Under the pieces are notes generated by a model, which was not told the DNA's origin, did no database searches, and saw nothing but the letters and a program-made list of their open reading frames with translations. The translations under genes were made by a program, and so were the position numbers. From positions 124,001-188,000 of the forward strand of contig JBAIAA010000734.1 in assembly GCA_037893245.1 (NCBI GenBank): a stretch of 64,000 bases of DNA, in the 5' to 3' direction. Below are positions 33,768-43,066 of the stretch, one piece after another. The first letter of the stretch is position 1, and the number at the start of each line of letters is the position of its first letter. The DNA is from Crossaster papposus (lineage: Eukaryota > Echinodermata > Asteroidea > Velatida > Solasteridae).

Positions 33768-34251
33768 TTGATGTCGTCCATGTCGCTGAACACAACATCT
33801 CTCAGCATGTACTTGGTAACTCCCACATGGAAACCATCCGGAGACTTGGGAGACTTGAGATTTGGCCTCTTCAGCAAGCGGGCCGCTGCTGGAAGCATCA
33901 AACTTGAGAAACTGCCCCCGACAACAGAAGTGCAGCACAGCACTCTCTCCGTATACTAGAGATTGGCTGCTGCTGCAAACTCCACCATTGGATGTCCTTG
34001 GCTATGGATGTAAGCTCGATGTCAAAGGTTATGCGCAGGTCCCTTCAACAGACCCTATCGCACAGGACTATCTTCTAAAGTTTGTCTGCTGCAATTATGA
34101 GGGGGAATGTAGCACACTCAGATGCTGCTGTAAAAAGCAAGGAGTCAAGTCACTCAAGTGTGTTTCTGCTTGCGGCAACTGTCATGGTAACTCTTTCCAG
34201 AACATCAACCAGCCAGATGACAAGAGGAGTGAGGGAGATGCCGGGGAGTAG
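33768..34251 (+). pseudogene. Second, inverted copy of the Cys-rich gene end
   Basis: Read on the plus strand: RLPPTTE-like LEKLPPTTEVQHSTLSVY, then YLLKFVCCNYEGECSTLRCC, CVSACGNCHG and INQPDDKRSEGDAGE. It is the counterpart of the 31116-31487 piece and runs in the opposite direction. Only the C-terminal part of the gene is present. The ATG frames are not authentic starts. Confidence 0.65.
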
Positions 34252-34946
34252 AATGGGTAGAGTGAACTAGAGAACTGACTACCCAAGGTTTCAATTGAGA
34301 TACATTTCTATTTATTATATTTGTTATGGCCAGGGAGTCATTTGTACTTAAAACTAATGGTTGGAATCGAATGAACACCCCCCCCCCCCCCCCCCAAAGA
34401 CCTAGTTAAACACTCCACAAGCTAATATTTGCAAATTGTTATTTTTCCATTGTTTTACCTAACTTTGATTGGATCCTATAATGTTTCACAAGGATATGGG
34501 ATGGAACAAATTCAGAGGTGTTAGTAGATTTTAAGCAAGATAATAATACAAATATACTTAGCAGGGCCCCAGAACAATGTTTTTGTGGTTTCTTCCCCAT
34601 ATTAATTATTACATTTCTGGCCAAACTGACTTTATCCACATTTTTTTCATTTTGATGATCATTTTGGCCGCCATCTTGGATTTGAAGCAAGAATATATGC
34701 TTGGAAAGAGTTTACAATGGCCCTAGAACAATATACACTGTATTGTGGATTTATCCCCATATTAATGGTTATTTTTGGTCAATATGTGATTTAAAAATTT
34801 GAATTATGACTTTTCCCTAAGGATTTGGGAATGAATAAATTGAGAGGTGTTTGTAGACACCTACCTAAACACATTGTGAAGAAAGCTATTGGTAAGCAAT
34901 TTTGTCACAGATTTTTCATAAAAATTATATAATGCCCTAACTATTT
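33840..34946 (+). repeat. Right arm of the large inverted duplication
   Basis: Reverse complement of 30343-31487, including the Cys-rich gene end and a noncoding part of about 0.65 kb with a 17-C run near 34379-34396. The outer end mirrors TAGTTAGGGCATTATAT. Confidence 0.85.
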
Positions 34947-35403
34947 GTCAACTGTAAATAAGTGTTAGTCCTGTATGTTCGAGCACGACATCGTCGGGTC
35001 GACTTCGTCGGAGCGCACTCACTGCCGTCCACTTCTAACAACTGTACGAGAGGTGAGTCAACTTATAACAGTCAGAAATTCTATAACTGATTATGACCGC
35101 CAAACAATGTGGGCATTTTCCAAAGAGACGCTTTCAGAGACGCATTTTTGGAAATTATAATGACGCACACGCGCGCGTGCGGGATGCTATTATTGCATGG
35201 GCAGTAAGTGCGTAGCACGTTCGTGGCTGCAGTCGGCTGAATGAAAATGCGCCCCGAATGCTTATTTTGGGCGCAATTCAAATTATTACTCAGCAAACTT
35301 TGAATTGAAGTCTTACAATCTTGTTTTCCCGAAACATACAACATTTACAAGGCTAAAACTTCCTCAAGTTGCTTGTCAAGCATCTGCCTTTAATTGTTTT
35401 TGG
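34947..35403. other. No gene seen; start of a repeat module
   Basis: No ORF is supported. About 35310-35400 (AATCTTGTTTTCCCGAAACA... AGCATCTGCCTTT) matches 35995-36075, so the repeat module that includes the 106-bp piece begins near here. Confidence 0.45.
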
Positions 35404-35509
35404 CTGCTTCAAATGATACAACTACACAATGACAACATGGTCTACTGACTGCTTTAAACAAAAGTTTAAAACCGGTGGATGTGAAATGGCGAAATCGCCG
35501 CTCGTATAC
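35404..35509. repeat. 106-bp repeat module, copy 2
   Basis: Identical to 33119-33224. A third, more diverged copy of the module runs about 35995-36440 and is interrupted by a MITE. A fourth lies at 46085-46400 and is interrupted by another MITE. Confidence 0.9.
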
Positions 35510-35518
35510 TTCTAATAA

Positions 35519-35990
35519 AGGGTATTACGTCCTGGAAGCGCCCAATTGAGCTACAAAACGTGTTTTGAACAACAAGGTTTTAACCGGAAAGAGCAGTTAA
35601 AAGTAAGATATAAACATCCACACTACCACCCTTTAAAAAGTGTTGTTTTTTTTGATATTTCTGTCTTATTCGTCACGAGAACGAAGTTTAGGGTACTCTT
35701 TTGCGACCCCTAAAATGTCGAGCTGATTGCGTGCTAATTGTCATTCAAGTCGTACATTCACCAGCGTATTGTATTATACGGACGTTAGAGAAACATTTAT
35801 GTATTGGTATACTAAGCTGTGTGCGTACATGTACGTTTAGCAAAACATTTTATCGTCTGAAAAATTTCCCCCCCGACAGACGTATAACGTATATACATTA
35901 TATTAGGCTGGTTTCCTTTCACTGATGTTTGAAATTAGTAAGCAATCCAAAACAGGACATTCCCGGAGAATTTTAGAGTCTAATACCCCT
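35519..35990. repeat. TTAA-type MITE, copy 2 (inverted relative to 3955-4536)
   Basis: The reverse complement shares AATGTCCTGTTTTGGATTG, TGGATGTTTATATC and CAATTGGGCGCTTCCAGGAC with the first copy. TTAA lies at 35991-35994 on the right; the left target has decayed to ATAA. Confidence 0.75.
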
Positions 35991-36146
35991 TTAAAATCTT
36001 GTTTTTCCGCAACATAAACAGCATCCACTGAGCTAAATCTTCTCTAGGCTAATTGTCTAGCATCTGTCTTTATATATAGAACACTAATTTTACTACACTT
36101 TAAACGATAACAACGCACAAATGACGACAAATGGTCTACTAAAATA

Positions 36147-36373
36147 CCAGTTCGCGCCGGGATTATTTTAACATCACCGAGCCGACGCGCGGGATTATTT
36201 TAAACCAAACTCGATCCGAAGCGGGTTCTGGCCAATAGTACCGGGATGCACCTACGCATTTCCGGCCGTGCTCGCTGCTGACAGACATTTCCGGCCTTGC
36301 TCGTGGCGTTTGTATTCGTCATCCGTTTTGAATCTGGGGAAAACTTTGTATACGTCATCCGGCGCGATCTGGT
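36147..36373. repeat. CCAGTTCGCGCCGG MITE, second copy
   Basis: The ends CCAGTTCGCGCCGG and CCGGCGCGATCTGGT are inverted, with TA on both sides (36145-36146, 36374-36375). It lies in a repeat module copy and is inverted relative to 28298-28532. Confidence 0.85.
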
Positions 36374-36479
36374 TACAAGCTTAAATGTGGGCGTGAAATG
36401 CCCAGAGTTGAAATCACCGCCTATATACTTTAAGGCACTATACATCAAGTAAATATTAATATCAACTTATTATTAATAA

Positions 36480-37550
36480 CATTAAAATTAAAATTAAAAA
36501 ATAAAATTGAAATTGAAATTGAAATAATAGAAATTGAAATAATTGAAATTGAAATAATTGAAATTGAAATAATTGAAATTGAAATAATAGAAATTGAAAA
36601 AATTGAAATTGAAATAATTGAAATTGAAATAATTAAAATTGAAATAATTAAAATTGAAATTGAAATGATTGAAATGATTGAAATGATTGAAATGATTGAA
36701 ATGATTGAAATGATTGAAATGATTGAAATTGAAATGATTGAAATTGAAATAATTGAAATTGAAATAATAGAAATTGAAAAAATTGAAATTGAAATAATTA
36801 AAATTGAAATAATTAAAATTGAAATTGAAATGATTGAAATGATTGAAATGATTGAAATGATTGAAATGATTGAAATGATTGAAATGATTGAAATTGAAAT
36901 GATTGAAATTGAAATGATTGAAATTGAAATGATTGAAATTGAAATAATTGAAATTGACAAAATTGAAATTGACAAAATTGAAATTGACAAAATTGAACTT
37001 GACAAAATTTAAATTGACAATTTAAATTGACAAAATTTAAATTTAAATAATTGAAATTGACAAAATTGAAATTGACAGAATTGAAATTGACAAAATTGAA
37101 ATTGACAAAATTGAAATTGACAACATTTAAATTTAAATAATTGAAATTGAAATTGAAATGATTTTGAAATTGAATTTACATTAATATTTACAATTGAAAA
37201 ATTTCAAATTGAAATTAAAATTGAAATAATTAAAATTGAAATAATTAAAATTGAAATAATTAAAATTGAAATAATTAAAATTGAAATAATTAAAATTGAA
37301 ATAATTAAAATTGAAATAATTAAAATTGAAATAATTAAAATTGAAATTAAAATTGAAATTAAAATTGAAATTAAAATTGAAATTGAAATTTAAATTGAAA
37401 TTAAAATTGAAATTAAAATTAAAATTGAAATAATTAAAATTGAAATAATTAAAATTGAAATAATTAAAATTAAAATAATTAAAATTAAAATAATTGAAAC
37501 TGAAATTGAAATCAAAATTGAAATTGAAATATTTGAAATTGAAATAATTA
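36480..37550. repeat. AT-rich ATTGAA/AATTAA low-complexity array
   Basis: About 1.07 kb of ATTGAAATTGAAATAATTGA-type units with 6-, 10- and 15-bp sub-periods and variants (GATTGAAAT, ATTGACAAA, ATTAAAATTG). It resumes at 45648-45700 beyond the Ngaro-like insertion. Long ORFs on both strands (EMI/ISI/NFN repeats) are artefacts. Confidence 0.95.
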
Positions 37551-37939
37551 ATTTTATCCATAAAAGATAAAATACGTTATACTTGGGGCACATAAAGCCT
37601 AAACTCTTTTTGGCGTCGTAGGCAAAACGTTTCTAAGGTCATTCTGAAAAATTGCACGACCAGCAATAATAGCTTGGTCGTTTAGAAGGTTGCTCAAGAA
37701 GAAGGGGGGAAATAAATTCCTTACCATATAAGGTTATATCTGGTAGATATGCAAATTAATAGGTAAGATTGACCAATGGAGAACTTAAGATATCCTACCT
37801 TGACCAATGAGAAGAAAAGACAGTCCGAAGAGTTTGGGTATTTAACCCAGAACACGAGGCATTCGGGCCGCCAATTTGGTTGCAGCTATCAGCAACTCAG
37901 AAAAAATTGTTGACCAAAACTTCTTAAATTTTTGTTATC
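37549..37939 (+). repeat. Split repeat A1 (likely promoter)
   Basis: 391 bp, repeated at 43063-43453 and 44355-44745 and, with an insert, in the solo copy at 56059. It holds two CCAAT boxes (GACCAATGGA, GACCAATGAG) followed by GGGTATTTAACCC and CATTCGGGCC, a plausible promoter layout. Confidence 0.85.
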
Positions 37940-38091
37940 ATCTGCACTTCCAACTCCTCCAACGCTTCGAGGCCCTGTCAACTGGACTGGGGTCACCCGG
38001 ACGAAACCACTTGTGGACGAAACACTTGTCTATAATCAGACAACTACTTGTATACGTCTAACACGACAACTTCCGCCGTAACTAGCGTTTT

Positions 38092-38516
38092 GTGGAAGAT
38101 TTGCTCGCCACCCCTTCGGACACGCCGTACCGAAAGAACGCCGTAGCTAGCCGCCGACCCGGTCGCACAGCTCGGCCACATACAGTTGACGACGGAGTGC
38201 CCCCGCCAATGAAGTCCAGGAAGCGCCAACCGTCTGTAAGGGGCAGAGGACGGGGGGCTGCGTCGGCCTCCCCCACACCAGGAGCCGCCCGCTGCGAGAG
38301 GCAGCGGACGCAGTGAAGCTGTGCCTGCCCTGCACAAGGAGCCGTCTATGAGAGGCAGCGGACGCGGGGAACATAAGCTCGGTCTCAGATCTGGATGTTC
38401 TGCACCCAGAGACCCAGCCGCCTCCTCGCTAAATGAACTGCTACACCATGACAACAACATGAACAATAACACTGATCCGTTCGCGGGTCCTAGTACTATA
38501 GCACTAGCGGAGTAAG
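38092..38516 (+). other. Ngaro-like element: gag-like region
   Basis: An Arg/Pro/Gly-rich basic region (VRGRGRGAASASPTPGAA type) and a following acidic/Asn-rich stretch are the expected position and style of the first ORF of such elements. No domain is recognisable, and this is the least certain part. Confidence 0.4.
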
Positions 38517-39249
38517 GGGTGGGGGTGAGTACAATGTTAATAATGATTCTCATACTGCCATTCCAATCAGTGCAATTCAGTTAAGGGCAGATGTCCGCCC
38601 AGTACCATTATTTCAAATAGAAAAGTCATGTACAGCGTTAGGGTTTCATCTCTCGCAATCCACGAGAGACAAAATTCGGTCAGGGGAGTACATAGATTAA
38701 TACATGCGCTCTGGTACCACGTGATCCGAATTCTCAATCACAACTCAGGTCATAGGCCATTGTATCATTGCAAATCAAAACAATCATGGCGTCGCCCATG
38801 TCACAATCGTCGCGTGTCGAAGTTAACTCCGTGATAAAACCAGTTGTTTTGTTCACTTAAACGTATTTAAATAGATCAATCTGGGCACCTATCAAGCCAA
38901 AGGGAGTGATTTACTTGTACACATAACACAGGGGTAAAAAGTTATATTTGTCACAAAAAACCGATGATGTACATGTGTTATGCGGGGCAAGTTGGTTTGA
39001 GTCAATATACATTAGGTGGGGACAAAAAGTATGGGGCGAGGTGCCTTTGGATCATATTATTGTTATAAACACTAGGCGAGAAAAACCAATTCGCCCCATG
39101 CTAGTTTCCCCCCATTACATTTTGAAAGTGAATAACTCCAGTTCGACTGGATATTGTTTGGAGAACTTTTAGCAAATAGCTACTAGAAACTAGATATGCC
39201 TTCGAAAAGTAGACCCATATGGGGGTCGAAACGAAACTCATTTTCTAGG

Positions 39250-40560
39250 CATCTTTTCAGTTACACCATACGGCCTATTTGTTACCCCCACGCCCATTAA
39301 CCAAACAGTGTTAGATAATTGGCTGACAAAATACCCAATTGTAGATGATTGTCGCATATTAAGTAATGGCTTTAAATATGGTTTTTCGTTGGGTTATGAA
39401 GGTCCCCGTATGCCCCGTGATTCAAATTGTTTAGCTACGGCGTCAGAACGCCCAATGGTGGTCAAAGAATAACTTGCCAAGGAAATCAGTTTAGGCAGGA
39501 TTGCAGGCCCCTATCAAAACCGCCCCTCTTCTAATCTACAATGTTCCCCCATAGGTCTGGTCCCCAAGAGTATGCCTAATACCTTTCGACTCATTTATCA
39601 CCTGTCTTACCCTGCCGGTAACTCAATCAATGATTTATTGACAGGGAACATTGTGTGTTCACTATGCCTCGTTTGACGAGGCTGTGGATTTGGTTATGAC
39701 CGTAGGGGAATCGGCTTGGTTAGCGAAAGCGACATTAAGTCTGCATTTCGTTTGTTGCCAGTTTCACCTGCTGATTATGAATTGCTGGGGTTTTTCTTCG
39801 ACAACCATTTTACTTTGACAAATGTATGCCAATGGGCTGTGCCATTTCTTGTTCGCTTTTCGAGAAGTTTAGTTCAATTTTTGAATGTCAAGTTAAGCGT
39901 ATGGCGGGTGTATCTTTAGTCACTCACTATCTCGATGATTTATTTTTGTTCGTGGGCAACTCGGCCTCCTCGTGTGCAGTTATTCGATGTTTTTCCGAAC
40001 TATGTGTACCAAGCTACACGTCCCCTTAGCGCACGAGAAAACTGAAGGGCCAGTGCAAACGGTTCACTATCTAGGTTTGGAAATCGATACTGTTCGCGCC
40101 CAAGTTAAAGTCCCACAGGAGAAAGTTACCAAAACATGTGGTCAACCTCACTAAAGGCTTGAAACGGCCACATCACAAAGTTCGGATCTCTCAAGGGGCG
40201 CGACTTGATTTACTCATGTGGTTATAATTTCTTGTGCATTTTAATGGCGTATCGGCATTTTCAAGTAGGCACTGGGTAGATAATGAAACACTTGTTTTGT
40301 ACACGGACGCGTCCGGTAGCATAGGTTTTGGGGTGTATTTTGACGGTCAATGGACGCAAGGTGTGGTCGGATGATTTATTAACGAACCCGCCATCCATTG
40401 CATTCCTTGAACTATTTCCCATAGTTGTTGCTATCCTTGGCTGGGCGTCGAGTTTCAAAAACCAAAAACTGCGGTTTAACACTGACAACATGGCTGTTGT
40501 CCATATTATAAACAAGCAAACATCTCTCTGCCCAAGAATAATGCATCCGGTGCGCTAAGC
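39250..40560 (+). other. Ngaro-like element: RT and RNase H region
   Basis: Fossil coding segments show IGLVPKSMPNTFRLIYHLSY, the start of a DIRS-type RT. A HYLDDLFLFV catalytic box lies near 39930. The RNase H segment LYTDASGSIGFGVYFDGQW lies near 40300. The order is normal for DIRS/Ngaro elements. The region is broken. Confidence 0.75.
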
Positions 40561-40879
40561 AAGGCAATTAAACCACTATTGCTTCGGCCTTCGGATGGGA
40601 CGTAAAGTTGTAGGTCCCGTGTGTTGTATAATTTATAATGTGTGTATATATCTTTCCCATTATAACATTGTATAATGCACGTAAAAGAACCCAGAATACT
40701 TATCGCTAAGAGAAGGGGTTTGCCCCGGTGTTCCTGGCTGACACAGCCTCTTTCTACGGGTTTCTTCTGGCTTACGAGCTACAGTGCCTTGAGCACTTTT
40801 GAAGGATCCTCGGTTTCATTACCAGAAAATTATAATAATAATAATAATAATAATAATGTCTTAGGTATAATATTGTGTT

Positions 40880-41640
40880 TAAGGCCGTGCATGTGCCGGG
40901 GGTGCACAATGAAATTGCCGACTTACGTGTCAGCAGTTGGGTATAACCACAGGTTACAAGGTTGGCCTGACCTTCCTCCATGGCCTGACCCAACTAAAGA
41001 TTTTTCTAGTTTCCAAATTACTCGAGGGGTGCCGTCGCACACGCCCCTCGCGCGATTCTCGCCAACCCGTAATTCTTTGCCTATGCTAAATCAAATCGTG
41101 CAGTCGCTTCCCCTGGTGATCTCTCTACGAGGCGAAAATGTTTTCAGCCGCGTTTTTAAGTGCAATTTTTGCTTGTATGCGTATCGGGGAGTTCACGGAC
41201 AATCCTCGGTTTCACACTCACCCTTCAGTGATTACCGAGTTGGATAAAAAATTTACTTACCGCGATACCCGAATGTCATGTTACCATTTCATTCAAGCAA
41301 AGTAAGAATAATCAACATGGTGAACCGCAAACCGTTTGTCTAAAGCCGTCCGATAATGTTTTCCTCTGCCCCGTGTCAGCACTGCTCACATATGCTCGGG
41401 TACGCCACAATCATGCAGGTTCATATTTTTGTCATTTTAACTGTACCCCCCCCCCCCCCCTTACTCGCTATGACCACATTAAAGGTCATTCCTTGCGCAT
41501 ACGGGCGGCCTCGGCGGCATATCAAATGGGGGCCAAACAAACATTCGTGCTATGGGTCGCTGGCGCTCCCTGGCCAGGCGTTTGGAACACTGGATTAATC
41601 CCAGTTGAACGTTTATCTTAGTCCCAGTTATTTGCTGTCA
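40880..41640 (+). other. Ngaro-like element: tyrosine-recombinase region
   Basis: The segment GHSLRIRAASAAYQMGA (about 41485-41535) has the H-x-x-R signature and following helix of DIRS-order tyrosine recombinases, which replace the DDE integrase of LTR elements. The region is decayed. Confidence 0.6.
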
Positions 41641-42130
41641 TTTACCTAATAGGTCTAGTATTGATAGTGGGGGATTCCATTGTGCTTGGGGCCGAAGGTC
41701 CTTTAAATCTTCCAAGTGATGTGGCGTGGTCTAAGCGGCGCCCACCTATAGTGATTTACCACAGCTGTTAACAGTTATTCATCTGGGAACTCACGACCTG
41801 GTGAAGGTCGACGAATTTTCTTTCAGCCAACGACTAGTCCTATCAATGCGCACATGTGCCGAGCAATTCCCGCATACCACATTGATATGGTCAGATTTTC
41901 GTCTGTACTATTGGGGGCTCGGTTGCAAAGCGGGATGGCAAATTAGCGGCGCACGCTCAATTGATGGGCGCGGTCGCAAGGTAGTTGGCTGGGGTTAGTA
42001 ATTTACACCATCCACAGTTTCAGTGGACTGAGGCCGCGTTGTATAGGTTTGATGCTATACATTTGTCACATGTGGGCAAGTTCCGTGATAACCTGTACCA
42101 AGCCATTTCGGACTTTATAATGTACATAAT
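41640..42130 (+). other. Ngaro-like element: SGNH-hydrolase region
   Basis: IVGDSIVLGAEG (block I, the nucleophile Ser region) lies near 41660. VIHLGTHDLV is the block III-like position and LIWSDFR follows. The His-containing FDAIHLSHVGKFRDNLYQA (block V) lies near 42050. SGNH/GDSL-hydrolase domains are known in Ngaro-type elements of fish and invertebrates. The substrate is unknown. The region is broken. Confidence 0.65.
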
Positions 42131-42228
42131 TATGTTCCGAACTAGCGAAATCGCACATCTACTAAAATAATATAGAGTATTGTGTGATGTTTTGGGGGCT
42201 GTCTTTCCCTTGGGACGCTATGCGTTTG

Positions 42229-43066
42229 GCCTAAATTGCGGGATTCAGACAGCCAGTATAGTTTGTTTTTGTAAAACTATTGTAATCAAAGGTAGTATGT
42301 ATATTAAATTACACAGACTTGCAATCTCTCCTGCTGTTCCCCGAGAGATTATATTGTTCGATCCAGCCGTACCACGATTGAACAGCACATCTGTGTTAAG
42401 ATCACATTGAAGTTAAATCATAACAGTTAAATTTAAAAAGAGACCCTGTCGGTCCAAGTGGGGTCACTGAGATGAACCCAAAAAAGAGACCCTGTCGGTC
42501 CAAGTGGGGTCACTGAGATGAACCCAAAAAGAGACCCTGTCGGTCCGAGTGGGGTCACTGAGATGAACCCAAAAAGAGACCCTGTCGGTCCAAGTGGGGT
42601 CACTGAGATGAACCCAAAAAGAGACCCTGTCGGTCCAAGTGGGGTCACTGAGATGAACCCAAAAAAGAGACCCTGTCGGTCCAAGTGGGGTCACTGAGAT
42701 GAACCCAAAAAAGAGACCCTGTCGGTCCAAGTGGGGTCACTGAGATGAACCCAAAAAAGAGACCCTGTCGGTCCATTTAAAAGTCGGGCATCACGCTGGT
42801 GAGTAGCCCGCATGTATACCATAGTGGGGTCACTGAGATGAACCCAAAAAAGAGACCCTGTCGGTCCAAGAAAAAGTCGAGCATCACGCTGGTGAGCCGC
42901 TCGCAGCTATACCATGGTGGGGTCACTGAGATGAACCTTCATCATATATATATTTTTTTGAATTTGTTTGAAGAAGTTTTTGGTCAAATAAAGAGCTGCT
43001 TTTGGCTGCAGCAAAGAACCAAGATATGTTTGTTCCACATTTTAATTGCTTCCAAGTATAATTAAT
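42229..43066 (+). repeat. Split repeat B1 with a 46-bp minisatellite
   Basis: B begins GCCTAAATTGCGGGATTCAG and ends GCTTCCAAGTATAATT. Inside, about eight copies of a 46-bp unit (AGAGACCCTGTCGGTCCAAG...GAGATGAACCC) lie at 42437-42775. Two further related blocks follow. B recurs at 43521 and 44813. Confidence 0.93.

Noticed and set aside
36445-37593. ORFs of 115-186 aa made of ISI, EMI or NFN repeats
   Set aside because: They are translations of the ATTGAA-type low-complexity array, open on both strands, with no sign of codon constraint.
38044-38553. 169-aa minus-strand ORF opposite the gag-like region
   Set aside because: GC-rich antisense shadow with no recognisable domain.
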